NCBI GenBank assembly: GCA_041685145.1
Contig: JAWLGJ010000012.1
Coordinates: 9,546 to 73,545 of the forward strand
Origin: JAWLGJ01 sp041685145
GTDB lineage: Bacteria > Pseudomonadota > Alphaproteobacteria > Rhodospirillales > Magnetospirillaceae
Direction: 5' to 3'
DNA: 64,000 bases
This document shows, one piece after another, positions 28,006-36,145 of this stretch. The notes beneath the pieces are model-generated. The model searched no databases and was not told the origin of the DNA. It worked only from the letters and a program-made list of their open reading frames with translations. Within the stretch, counting starts at the first letter, position 1; every line of letters starts with the position of its first letter. Both the position numbers and the translations under genes were made by a program.

Positions 28006-28755
28006 ATGCTGCTGGATGGGGTGTTCGCCTGGCCAACGGGAGTGGAGACCATAGACGACGCCGTTCTCGCCCAGTTGCGGTCGGTGCCGCTGTTCAACGG
28101 GCTGTCCATGCAGGATCTGACCGAACTGCTGGCGTCCGCGACGGTGGAGCGGTTCGAGGCCAACCGCGTCCTGTTCCGGCCGGGCGAGGTTCCCGGCCGC
28201 CTGTTCGTCGTTCTGGACGGCCATGTCGAGGTGGTTGCCCCGACCAACGACGACCAACAGCCCCGCATTGTCGAGATCGTCGGCCCGGGCACCGTGCTCG
28301 GTGATGCCGACGTGCTGGGGGGCAGCCCGACGCGGTTCGGGGCGATGGTGCTGGGGCAGGCGGTGCTGGTCTCCATGCCCGCCGAGCCGTTCGTCGCCCG
28401 CCTGCACGACCGCTTCGACCTGGTGCTGCGCATGATGGGCAGTCTGTCGTTCCGCCTGCGCACCCTGGTACGGCAGGTGGCGGAACTGAAGCTGAAGAGC
28501 ACCGCGCAGCGCCTGGGCGGCTTCCTGCTGAGTCTGACGCAGGGGCGCGAGGGCGAGGTGACGGTGCGCTTCCCCTATGACAAGCGCCTGGTCGCCGAGG
28601 CGCTGGGCATGAAGCCGGAAAGCCTGTCGCGGGCGCTGGCGCGCCTGCGCGCCGCCGGGGTCACCAGCCACGCCGACAACACCGTCACCATCGCCGAGGT
28701 CGCCGTCCTACGGGACTTCTGCATGGAGGACGAGGACGAGGGAGGGATGTCCTGA
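28006..28755 (+). CDS. Crp/Fnr-family regulator, DNR-like (first of tandem pair B)
   Basis: Up to 249 residues. Beta-roll sensor domain (about 20-140), dimer helix, and winged helix with recognition helix KPESLSRAL (FNR-type E..SR). No cysteine cluster. It matches the first gene of pair A: both have ELKLKS- or ALKMKT-type hinges followed by an FPYDKRLVAEALG or LPYDKRIIAETLG helix. The ATG at 28006 lacks a clear ribosome binding site; a GTG near 28051 is an alternative. It is two bases from its partner, in a region ending in an FNR-box operon. Confidence 0.82.
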   Translation: MLLDGVFAWPTGVETIDDAVLAQLRSVPLFNGLSMQDLTELLASATVERFEANRVLFRPGEVPGRLFVVLDGHVEVVAPTNDDQQPRIVEIVGPGTVLGDADVLGGSPTRFGAMVLGQAVLVSMPAEPFVARLHDRFDLVLRMMGSLSFRLRTLVRQVAELKLKSTAQRLGGFLLSLTQGREGEVTVRFPYDKRLVAEALGMKPESLSRALARLRAAGVTSHADNTVTIAEVAVLRDFCMEDEDEGGMS

Positions 28756-28757
28756 AG

Positions 28758-29462
28758 GTGGGGCGGCTGACCGACGACGACATGGACACCCTGCTGGGCT
28801 CGCCGTTGTTTTCGGACATGCGCGCCGAGGCGGTGGCGACGCTCCTCGACGCCGCGAACGTGGTCGATTTCCCGGAATCTGGGCTGCTGTTCAGCAAAGG
28901 GGACGTGGCCGACCGTTTCTTCGTGGTGCTGGAGGGCCGCGTCGACCTGTTCGCGCTCACCGAGGCCGGCGACGAAAGCGTCATCGAGGTCTTCGACAAG
29001 GGCTGGACCTTCGCCGAGGCGGCGATGTTCGCCTCCGGCCGTTTTCCGCTCAACGCACAGGCGACGGCGGGGACGCGCCTGCTGCAGGTGCCGAAGGAGC
29101 CGTTCATGCGGCGGCTGTCGGAAAACCGCGACCTGGCCCTGAAGATGCTGGCCGCCCTGTCGCGCTGGCACGGGCACCTGCTGCACGAGATCGACGAGTT
29201 GAAGCGCCATTCGCCGGTGCAGCGCCTGGCGGTGTATCTGCTGTATCTGGCCAAGGCCGAGGAGGGGGCGGTGGGGGTGCGGCTGCCGGTGAGCAAGACC
29301 CTGCTGGCGAGTCGCATCGGCATGGCCCCCGAAAGCCTGTCGCGGGCGATGGCGCGCCTGAAGGGGCTGGGGGTGGAGATGAAGGGCCGCGATATCGTCA
29401 TCAACGACGTCGCCGCCCTGCGCCGCTTCTGCGAAGGGGATTCCCTGCGCCCCCGTGCTTAA
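28758..29462 (+). CDS. Crp/Fnr-family regulator, DNR-like (second of tandem pair B)
   Basis: A 234-residue regulator starting with GTG; GGAGGG lies 11 bases upstream. Sensor domain with FAEAAMFASGRFPLNAQA, nearly identical to the same stretch in 5278-5973, and a recognition helix APESLSRAM of FNR type. It lacks cysteines for an iron-sulfur cluster. The FNR-type box at 29459-29472 overlaps its stop codon, so it lies just upstream of a probable target operon (DUF2249, membrane protein, hemerythrin). Confidence 0.85.
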   Translation: MGRLTDDDMDTLLGSPLFSDMRAEAVATLLDAANVVDFPESGLLFSKGDVADRFFVVLEGRVDLFALTEAGDESVIEVFDKGWTFAEAAMFASGRFPLNAQATAGTRLLQVPKEPFMRRLSENRDLALKMLAALSRWHGHLLHEIDELKRHSPVQRLAVYLLYLAKAEEGAVGVRLPVSKTLLASRIGMAPESLSRAMARLKGLGVEMKGRDIVINDVAALRRFCEGDSLRPRA

Positions 29463-29472
29463 CCAACATCAA
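29459..29472 (+). promoter_or_regulatory. FNR/NnrR-type box of the DUF2249 operon
   Basis: TTAACCAACATCAA (arms TTAAC and ATCAA). Class II spacing would place a -10 near 29495-29500 (CGAATG, poor) and a start near 29507, 29 bases before the DUF2249 start codon. Confidence 0.55.
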
Positions 29473-29535
29473 GGCTTTCGCCCCCGCATCGCAACGAATG
29501 TGCGGACCATGAGCGGAGCCTTGCATAGGAACGGC

Positions 29536-30111
29536 ATGACCCCTTCCGGGCACGAGAGCGTGGCCGCGCCTTCGGGCGGCGACGGCGGCGTCGTCGATTT
29601 GCGCCCGCTGCTGGCGCGGGGGGAAGATCCGCTGCCGCGTGTGCTGGCGGCCGTCAATGACCTGGCGCCCGAGGCGACCTTGCAGCTCGATGCCCCCTTC
29701 GATCCGTTGCCCCTGCGGCGGGTGTTGAGCCGCAAGGGATGCTCTTCCCACGCCCGCCGTCTGGACGAGGGCCATTGGCGGGTGACGGTGCGGCGCGACG
29801 GCCGGGGCGCGGTGACCGGCGAGGCGGCCGACGGCGATGCCTGTGGCGGCGCCGAGGCCGACACCCCGGTCTGGCAGGTCGGCGAGGCGGTGCATATCGA
29901 CGTGCGCGGCCTGCGCCCGCCGCAGCCCATGCTGGCGATCCTGCGCCTGCTGCACACCCTCGACGGCCCGCGCGAGGTGATCGTCCACCACGAGCGGATG
30001 CCCGATTTCCTGATCCCCGAACTTGCCGAGATGGGCTGGATGCTGGAGCGCATTGCCGGCGAGGAGGATGAGGTGCGGTTGCGGCTGACCCCGGCGGGGT
30101 TGCAACGGTAA
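29536..30111 (+). CDS. Tandem DUF2249 protein
   Basis: A 191-residue cytoplasmic protein with two TusA/SirA-like DUF2249 modules: about 14-85 (VVDLRPLLARGEDPL, APFDPLPLRRVLSRKG) and about 118-190 (VHIDVRGLRPPQPM, VHHERMPDFLIPELAEMGW). Such proteins are repeatedly found with hemerythrins, NnrS and NO-related genes and are thought to act in nitrosative or low-oxygen metabolism; the reaction is unknown. AGGAAC supports the start at 29536. Its stop overlaps the next start (TAATG). Confidence 0.82.
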   Translation: MTPSGHESVAAPSGGDGGVVDLRPLLARGEDPLPRVLAAVNDLAPEATLQLDAPFDPLPLRRVLSRKGCSSHARRLDEGHWRVTVRRDGRGAVTGEAADGDACGGAEADTPVWQVGEAVHIDVRGLRPPQPMLAILRLLHTLDGPREVIVHHERMPDFLIPELAEMGWMLERIAGEEDEVRLRLTPAGLQR

Positions 30112-31442
30112 TGATGGGCGGTTTCATGCTGGGCGCGCGCAGCCGCTTGCTGCCGCCATCGAGTCCTTTCCGTTTCTTCGGCGCCGCCGTCGTCCTGCAC
30201 GCCCTGGCCTGGCTGGTGGTGGCGGTGGGCGCCGAGGCCGTTCCCGGTTTCATGGGCGGGGCCGGCTGGGTGGCCGGCGGGCTGCACTTCATCACCCTGG
30301 GCGTGCTCGCGGCGACGGCGATGGGGGCCTCGTACCAACTGTTGCCGGTGGCGACGCGGGCGCCGATGGCGTCGGTCCGCGCCTGCCGGGCGTCGTTCTG
30401 GCTGTTGGTGCCGGGGGTGATGTTCCTGGCGCACGGATTGGCGCGATTCGAGCCCTGGGCCCTGCACCTGGGCGCCACGGCGGCAATCGCGGCCTTGGCG
30501 GTCTATCTCGTCTTGATCGCCGACAACCTGCGCCGCGTCGACGACATGCCGGGCGTCACCCGCCACGCCTGGGTGGCGCTGGCGGCGCTGCTGGGCCTTC
30601 TGGTCCTGGGCGGCCTGCTGGCGGCCGACCTCACCGCCGCCTTCCTGCCCGACCGCCTGGGAACGGCGGCGGCGCACGCGATCCTGGCCGGTTACGGCTT
30701 CATGGGAATGCTGGTCCTGGGGTTCAGCCATGTGCTGATGCCCATGTTCGTCCTGTCGCAATGGCCGAAGACGCGGCTGGACAATGTGTCGGCGGCGCTG
30801 GGCGCCGCGGGGCTGGCGGTGGCCGCGGTCGGCGCGTTGGCCGGCCTCGGCTGGCTGCTGCTGCTCGGCGGCGCGCTGGGCCTGGGGGCGGCCGCGGCGC
30901 ACCTTCGCGTCATGGCCCTGGTCATGAAGTCGCGCATGAAGCGCAACCTGGGTGACAGCTTCATCCTGGTGCGCATCGCCTGGGCGATGCTGCCCGCCAG
31001 CATCGTCGTCGGCATGGCGGCGGCCGCGGGCATCGCGCCGGCCGTGACCGTGCCGCTGTGGGGCTTCCTGCTGATCTTCGGCTGGCTGCTGACCTTCCTG
31101 ATGGGGGTCTTGCAGCGCATCATTCCCTTCCTCGCCTCGATGCATTCGGTGCAGCCGGGGGTGACGCCGGTGTTGGTGTCGAACCTGACCGCCGACAAGC
31201 TGCTGCGGGTGCACCTCGTCGCCCATCTGGCGGCGCTGGCCCTGGTGGCGGCCGGCATCGTCACGGGGATCGGCGTGTTGGTGCTGGTGGGGGCGCTGGC
31301 CGGGCTGGTGGGGGCGGTCGCCTTTGCCGTCTTCGCCGTCGAAGTGTGGCGCCGTCTCAACCGGCACCTGAACCAGAACCAGAACCAGAACCAGAAAGAT
31401 AACGACGTCAGCAATCGAGAACACGGGAGCACACCGGCATGA
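30111..31442 (+). CDS. Polytopic membrane protein related to haem-copper oxidase subunit I (CcoN/NorB-like)
   Basis: A 443-residue protein with about 12 hydrophobic helices. Histidines sit inside helices at positions reminiscent of subunit I of cbb3 oxidases and NO reductases: GLHFITLGVLAATAMG, AAHAILAGYGFMGMLVLGFSHVLMPMF and VHLVAHLAALAL. This suggests haem binding, but I cannot show the full copper-site pattern, and an NnrS-like protein is an alternative. It is fused to no other domain. The C-terminus ends in a QNQNQNQ run encoded by four AACCAG repeats. It is sandwiched between DUF2249 and hemerythrin genes with overlapping codons, which points to NO or oxygen handling. Confidence 0.65.
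   Translation: MMGGFMLGARSRLLPPSSPFRFFGAAVVLHALAWLVVAVGAEAVPGFMGGAGWVAGGLHFITLGVLAATAMGASYQLLPVATRAPMASVRACRASFWLLVPGVMFLAHGLARFEPWALHLGATAAIAALAVYLVLIADNLRRVDDMPGVTRHAWVALAALLGLLVLGGLLAADLTAAFLPDRLGTAAAHAILAGYGFMGMLVLGFSHVLMPMFVLSQWPKTRLDNVSAALGAAGLAVAAVGALAGLGWLLLLGGALGLGAAAAHLRVMALVMKSRMKRNLGDSFILVRIAWAMLPASIVVGMAAAAGIAPAVTVPLWGFLLIFGWLLTFLMGVLQRIIPFLASMHSVQPGVTPVLVSNLTADKLLRVHLVAHLAALALVAAGIVTGIGVLVLVGALAGLVGAVAFAVFAVEVWRRLNRHLNQNQNQNQKDNDVSNREHGSTPA
31371..31394 (+). repeat. Hexanucleotide repeat (AACCAG x4)
   Basis: Four perfect AACCAG units inside the 3' end of the membrane protein gene, encoding alternating Asn and Gln. Unit gain or loss would change length by two residues without altering the frame. 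Confidence 0.85.
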
Positions 31443-31951
31443 TGAACCAGACGCGCATCGGCGCCCTTCTGCACGAAGACCACATGGCAACGCTGCGCAC
31501 GCTTAACGACCTCGACGCCTTCGTGCAGCGGCAGGGCGCCACCCCGCCCGACCTTGCGCAGCCCTCGGTGCGGAAGTCCCTGGACGCGCTGGTGGCCACC
31601 GTCGCCGACGAGGTCGGGAATCATTTCGGTTTCGAGGAGGAACACCTGTTTCCCCGTCTCGCCGATGCCGGCGAAGGCATGATCGGCGAAGTGCTGCGCC
31701 AGGAGCACAAGGTCATCCTGCCCCTGGGCTCGGCGTTGAGCGACGCGGTCAAGGCCGCCTACGACGCCGGCGGCTTCAGCGCCGAGGCCTGGCAGGATTT
31801 CCGCGGCAAGGCCGCCGAGCTGGTCGAGCGCGAGACCTTCCACATCCAGAAGGAGGAGATGGGCCTCATCGCCGCCATCTCCATGCTGCTGGATTCCGAC
31901 GACGACGCCGAACTGGCCATGCAATACGCCGAGATGAAGGCCCAGGCCTGA
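31439..31951 (+). CDS. Hemerythrin-domain protein
   Basis: A 170-residue four-helix protein. Candidate di-iron ligands are His in LLHEDHMATL, His and Glu in NHFGFEEEHLFPRL, His in RQEHKVILPL, and His and Glu in FHIQKEEMGL. Such bacterial proteins bind oxygen or NO, or take part in di-iron repair. It overlaps the preceding membrane gene (ATGATGA at 31439), so it is co-translated with that FNR-box operon, which suggests a role under low oxygen or nitrosative stress. Confidence 0.88.
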   Translation: MMNQTRIGALLHEDHMATLRTLNDLDAFVQRQGATPPDLAQPSVRKSLDALVATVADEVGNHFGFEEEHLFPRLADAGEGMIGEVLRQEHKVILPLGSALSDAVKAAYDAGGFSAEAWQDFRGKAAELVERETFHIQKEEMGLIAAISMLLDSDDDAELAMQYAEMKAQA

Positions 31952-32039
31952 GGGGCCGGCGGCGTCCGGGCCTTGTACGTCCGGGCGTCGCCTTCCGCCT
32001 TACGGGCGCTTGAGGCCGGCGTCCCGACCCCCAATCTAT

Positions 32040-32059
32040 TGTCATAGGCATCCATGACA
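32040..32059. promoter_or_regulatory. Inverted repeat TGTCAT-N8-ATGACA
   Basis: Six-base perfect arms at 32040-32045 and 32054-32059, directly upstream of the ribosome binding site of the 65-residue gene at 32079. Position suggests an operator, possibly autoregulatory. Confidence 0.45.
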
Positions 32060-32078
32060 TGATTGGCGGGAGGGACGT

Positions 32079-32276
32079 ATGCGTACCGGCGACGAGGCCA
32101 CGGCCGCTGACGGCACAACACCCGAGCCCCCGCTGCGGCAGGTTCTCGCCGATCCCATCGTTCATCTGGTCATGCGCCGTGACGGCCTGAGCGTCGAGGA
32201 CGTGCGGGCGGTGCTGCAAACCGCCCGCGCCCGCCTGCTGGTGCCGCCGGGCAAGGAAACCCGCCCATCGGACTAG
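32079..32276 (+). CDS. Small hypothetical protein
   Basis: A 65-residue open frame with GGGAGGG upstream of the ATG. The N-terminal 20 residues are acidic and disordered; the rest (about 22-58: LADPIVHLVMRRDGLSVEDV, LQTARARLL) could form two or three helices of a small helical or DNA-binding fold. It is not recognised. It is convergent with the iron-sulfur flavoprotein, seven bases apart. Confidence 0.55.
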   Translation: MRTGDEATAADGTTPEPPLRQVLADPIVHLVMRRDGLSVEDVRAVLQTARARLLVPPGKETRPSD

Positions 32277-32283
32277 CCTGCCG

Positions 32284-33972
32284 TCAGTATTCCGGCACCA
32301 TGCGGATGAAGCCGCACGGGCATTCGTGGGCGCACAGCCCGCATCCCTTGCAATAGTCGAGATCGAACAGGTAGTGGCTGCCGTCCGAGGCGGTCTCGAC
32401 GGTCTTGATGACGGCGCTGTCGGGGCACAGGGTCCAGCAGTTGTCGCACGCCATGCAGTTGCCGCACGAGAAGCAGCGCAAGGCCTCGCGGCCGATGGCG
32501 GCGTGCTCCAGGCTGCCCTCGATCTCGGTGACGTCGTCGCGCCGCTCCGGCGGCAGCACCGGCGGCCGCGCGCGTGGCGCGGGCTCGAAATAGGCCAGGT
32601 TGAGGCTCTGGAAGCCGATGACGTCGCGAGGCGCCTCGTCGGGCTCGCGGCCTTCCCTGGCGGCGTCGATGGCGATGGCGGCGCGCCGCCCGTCGCCGAT
32701 GGCGGCGCTGACGGTGCCACGGTCGCCGCGGGCGTCGCCGCCAACCCAGACGCCGTCATGCCCGATGGCGCCCCAGGGATCGGCCTTGAAATAGCTGCCC
32801 TGGCCGATCAGGCGCTCGAAGCCGGTGGGGTCGACCACCTCGCCGATGGCGGGCACCACCATGTCGACCTCCAGCACCGTCTCGGTGCCCTCGAAGGCGA
32901 TGCGCGCCTTGCGCCCGCGCCCGTCCGGCAGCTTGCGCAGCCGCACCATCTCCACCCCCACCACCTTCGATCCGCGCATCAGCAGCCGCTGGAGGGTGCG
33001 GTGATCGTGGAAGACGATGCCTTCCTCGACGGCCTCGTCGAACTCGCGCGGCACCACGTTGAGAACGTCGCCGGGGTCGGCGTCGGGGCCGGGCAGGCCG
33101 GAGGCGGTGACCACATGCACCTCGGGCACGCCGGCGCGCTTGAGGACGCGGGCGAGATCGACGGCGGTATTGCCGCCGCCGTGAATGGCCACCGACCGCG
33201 GCATCGGCTGCGGCAGGGCGCCGTGGTCGATCCATTCGCGCAGCAAGGCCAGGCCGCTGTGATGGTCGGCGGGCACGGCGCCGTCCACGTCCCAGGCGCG
33301 CGAGCGACCGGCGCCGGGGGCCAGGAACACGGCGTCGAAACCGGCGCGCAGCTCCGCGAGATCGACATCGCGCCCCAGGGCGTGGCGGAAGCGCGTATCG
33401 ACGCCCAGCGCCAGGATGCGCTCGACCTCGGCGTCGAGGACGGCGCGCGGCAGCCGGGTCATGGGGATCGCCGAGCGCAGCAGGCCGCCGGCCTCGGGCA
33501 GGGCGTCGAACAGGGTGACGGCATAGCCGCGCCGGCGCAGGTGATAGGCCGCCGACAGCCCCGCCGGGCCGGCGCCCACCACGGCGACGCCGCCGCCGGC
33601 GCCGCGCGGCGCGGCGGGATAGTCCCAGCCGTGGCGGATGGCCTCGTCGCCCAGCCGGCGTTCGAGGGCGTGAATGGCGACGGCTTCGTCATAGCGGCCG
33701 CGGTTGCAGGCCGTCTCGCAGGGATGCGGACAGACGCGGCCGGTGACGGCGGGCATGGGGTTGGCCTGCACCAGGGCTTCCCACGCGGCGCGGGCGTGCC
33801 CCTCCTGGAGATGCGCCAGCCACGCCTGGGCGTCCTCGCCGGCCGGACAGGCGGCGTGGCAGGGCGCCGCCCAGTGCTTGTGCACCGGCCGCGCGCTGCG
33901 CCAGGTGCCGGTCTTGAAGGCCAGGGACGAGCCGGGCTCGGCATAGGCGCCTCGGGTGATCGGCGTGCTCAT
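32284..33972 (-). CDS. GltD-like NAD(P)H oxidoreductase with ferredoxin domain, associated with 2-oxoacid:ferredoxin oxidoreductase
   Basis: A 562-residue iron-sulfur flavoprotein. N-terminal cysteines (CHAACPAGED, CPHPCETACNRG) match the GltD/DPD-type cluster domain; the FAD Rossmann motif VVGAGPAGLSAAY is near residue 130; a NAD(P) motif IHGGGNTAVDLARVL near 265; and a C-terminal 2[4Fe-4S] domain with CGNCMACDNCWTLCP and CKGCGLCAHECPCG. It probably exchanges electrons between NAD(P)H and the oxidoreductase encoded next to it, as the third subunit does in 2-oxoglutarate:NADP oxidoreductase of aromatic degraders (recalled). It starts at 33972, 12 bases after the beta subunit gene. Confidence 0.85.
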   Translation of the reverse strand: MSTPITRGAYAEPGSSLAFKTGTWRSARPVHKHWAAPCHAACPAGEDAQAWLAHLQEGHARAAWEALVQANPMPAVTGRVCPHPCETACNRGRYDEAVAIHALERRLGDEAIRHGWDYPAAPRGAGGGVAVVGAGPAGLSAAYHLRRRGYAVTLFDALPEAGGLLRSAIPMTRLPRAVLDAEVERILALGVDTRFRHALGRDVDLAELRAGFDAVFLAPGAGRSRAWDVDGAVPADHHSGLALLREWIDHGALPQPMPRSVAIHGGGNTAVDLARVLKRAGVPEVHVVTASGLPGPDADPGDVLNVVPREFDEAVEEGIVFHDHRTLQRLLMRGSKVVGVEMVRLRKLPDGRGRKARIAFEGTETVLEVDMVVPAIGEVVDPTGFERLIGQGSYFKADPWGAIGHDGVWVGGDARGDRGTVSAAIGDGRRAAIAIDAAREGREPDEAPRDVIGFQSLNLAYFEPAPRARPPVLPPERRDDVTEIEGSLEHAAIGREALRCFSCGNCMACDNCWTLCPDSAVIKTVETASDGSHYLFDLDYCKGCGLCAHECPCGFIRMVPEY

Positions 33973-33983
33973 GACCGGCTCCC

Positions 33984-34976
33984 TCACTGCCCCAGGCCGC
34001 CGCGGCGCACGGTGTCGGCGCCGGCGGTGTCGAAGGGGTCGCTGTCGGTGCCGCGCAGGCCGTAGGTGTCGATGTTGTGCTCGGCCAGCGCTTGCAGGTG
34101 TTCGCGCTCCTCGCGGGCGCGGTGGTCGTCGTCGTCGAACAGGTGCCCGAAACGCTTTTGCAGCTTGAGGTAATCGGCCACCGGGCGCGGTGTGCGAATG
34201 GGCATGACGCCGGTGACCTTGCCGCGCTCCAACTCGACCAGCGGAAACAGGCCGCAATCCACGCCGCGCCGCGCGATCTCGACGGTCAGGGCGCTGTCAT
34301 GCCCCCAGCCCAGCGGGCAGGGGCTGTGGACCAGCAGGAAGGTGGGGCCCTCGATTTGCATCGCCCGGCGCACCTTGCGCTTCAGGTCGGCCGGGAACGC
34401 CACCGAGGCGCTGGCGGCATAGGGGATGTGATGGGCGGCGATGATCGACAGCAGATCCTTCTTCAGGTGCCGCTTGCCCATGCGTGCCTTGCCCGCCGGC
34501 GAGGTGGTGGTGCTGGCGGCGTGCGGCGTGGAACTGGAGCGCTGGACGCCGGTGTTCATGTAGGCCTCGTTGTCGTAGCAGACGTAAAGAACGTCGTGCA
34601 TCCGCTCCAGCATTCCCGACAGGGCCTGAAAGCCGATGTCGAAGGTGCCGCCGTCGCCGCCCATCGCCACCACTTTGGATCGCCGCCCCTGCGCCTTCAG
34701 CGCCGCCTCGACCCCCGAGGCCACGGCGGCCGCGTTCTCGAACAGCGAATGCACCCACGGCACCCGCCAGGCGGATTCGGGGTAGGGAGTGGAGAAGACC
34801 TCCAGGCAGCCGGTGGCGTTGGCGACGACGATGTCGGGGCCGGTGGCCTCGGTCACCAGCCGCGCCGCCAGCGCCTCGCCGCAGCCCTGGCAGGCGCGGT
34901 GGCCGGATTCGAGCCCGTGGAAGCGGGGCTGGCGGGCGCGCAGGGCGGCGGTGTCGGTCGTGTCGTCCGTCATCAT
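33984..34976 (-). CDS. 2-oxoacid:ferredoxin oxidoreductase, beta subunit (TPP-binding)
   Basis: A 330-residue protein with HRACQGCGEALAARL near the N-terminus, the thiamine diphosphate/Mg motif GGDGGTFDIGFQAL (about 108-121) and YDNEAYMNTGVQRS. It forms the catalytic centre with the alpha subunit. ATG at 34976 and 34973 both overlap the alpha stop. The substrate could be pyruvate, 2-oxoglutarate or a branched keto acid; the motifs do not decide. It lies in a four-gene leftward operon. Confidence 0.9.
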   Translation of the reverse strand: MMTDDTTDTAALRARQPRFHGLESGHRACQGCGEALAARLVTEATGPDIVVANATGCLEVFSTPYPESAWRVPWVHSLFENAAAVASGVEAALKAQGRRSKVVAMGGDGGTFDIGFQALSGMLERMHDVLYVCYDNEAYMNTGVQRSSSTPHAASTTTSPAGKARMGKRHLKKDLLSIIAAHHIPYAASASVAFPADLKRKVRRAMQIEGPTFLLVHSPCPLGWGHDSALTVEIARRGVDCGLFPLVELERGKVTGVMPIRTPRPVADYLKLQKRFGHLFDDDDHRAREEREHLQALAEHNIDTYGLRGTDSDPFDTAGADTVRRGGLGQ

Positions 34977-36145
34977 CGGTCCTCCGCCGACAGGCGTTCC
35001 AGAGCGACGTCGAGAATGCGGAAACCCTCGGGCGGCGGCTCCTCGCCCAGTGCTTCCATCAGGCGCGGATAGGTCTCCAGCGGCACGTCGCGGCCGCCCA
35101 GGCCGACCGCGAAGCCCAGCACCCGCGGGCGCTTCGTCGGCGCCAGCGCCGCCCGCGCCTCGGTGGCGACGATGCCGCCCAGGCCGGGCGAAACGGCGCG
35201 TTCCAGCACCACCAGATCCTTGACGCCGGCGCAGGCGGCGCGCAACTCCTCGGCGGGGAAGGGGCGGAAGCTGCGCAGCTTGATCAGCTTGACCTTGCGC
35301 CGCTGCGGGAACACCTCCATCGCGTCGCGCAGGGTGCCCACCACCGAGCCCATCGCCAGCACCGCCGTTCGCGCGTCCTCCGGCCCTTCCACCGTCAGCA
35401 GGCCACCGCCGGCACGCCCGCTCAGCGCCGCCCAGTCGCGGTCGGCGGCGACGATTTCCTCCTTGGCGCGCAGCAGCGCCTGGTGATGGCTGTGGCGGAC
35501 CTCGGTGAAGTGGTCGGGGCCGACGAGGGTGCCCATGCTGATGGGGCGGTGTGGGTCGAGGGCACGCGGGAAGCTGAACGGCGGCAGGTAGCGGTCGACC
35601 AGCGCCTGCTCCGGCATCTCCAGGGTTTCCAGGGTGTGGGTCAGCACGAAACCGTCCATGCACACCATCACCGGCAGTTCGGTGTTCTGGGTGATGCGGA
35701 AGGCCTGGATGGTGGCGTCTACGGCCTCTTGGTTGTCGGCGCAGTGAAGCTGTATCCAGCCGGCGTCGCGCACCGACATGGAATCGGATTGGTCGTTCCA
35801 GATATTGATCGGTGCGCCGACGGCGCGGTTGGCACAGGTCAGCACCATCGGCAGCCGCAGCCCGGCGATGTTGTACAGAACCTCGGTCATCAACAGGATG
35901 CCCTGCGACGACGAGGCCGTGTAGGCGCGGGCGCCGGTGGCGGCGGCGCCCAGCGCCACCGAGGCGGCGGAGAACTCGCTCTCCACGCTGACCAGTTCGC
36001 AGTCCAGCCGCCCCTCGGCCACCAGCTTGGAGATGTTTTCGACGATGTGCGTTTGCGGCGTTATGGGATAAGCGGCGACGACCTGCGGCCGGCACAGGGC
36101 CACGGCGCGGGCGACGGCCTGCGAGCCTTCCAGGGCCTCAAGCAT
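34973..36145 (-). CDS. 2-oxoacid:ferredoxin oxidoreductase, alpha subunit
   Basis: A 390-residue pyrimidine-binding subunit. Recognised from the N-terminal EGSQAVARAVALCRP, AAYPITPQTHIVE, VESEFSAASVALGAAATGAR and the tail segment GVKDLVVLERAVSPGLGG. It supplies the pyrimidine side of the TPP site and the transketolase C-terminal domain. It overlaps the gamma gene by eight bases upstream and the beta gene downstream. Confidence 0.92.
   Translation of the reverse strand: MLEALEGSQAVARAVALCRPQVVAAYPITPQTHIVENISKLVAEGRLDCELVSVESEFSAASVALGAAATGARAYTASSSQGILLMTEVLYNIAGLRLPMVLTCANRAVGAPINIWNDQSDSMSVRDAGWIQLHCADNQEAVDATIQAFRITQNTELPVMVCMDGFVLTHTLETLEMPEQALVDRYLPPFSFPRALDPHRPISMGTLVGPDHFTEVRHSHHQALLRAKEEIVAADRDWAALSGRAGGGLLTVEGPEDARTAVLAMGSVVGTLRDAMEVFPQRRKVKLIKLRSFRPFPAEELRAACAGVKDLVVLERAVSPGLGGIVATEARAALAPTKRPRVLGFAVGLGGRDVPLETYPRLMEALGEEPPPEGFRILDVALERLSAEDR

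Noticed and set aside
31371..31394. AACCAG repeat as a CRISPR or mobile-element trace
   Set aside because: Units are contiguous without spacers, in frame within a coding sequence and only four in number.
32326..34065. A 579-codon plus-strand frame opposite the iron-sulfur flavoprotein
   Set aside because: The minus-strand gene has clear FAD, NAD(P) and 4Fe-4S motifs; the plus frame has none.
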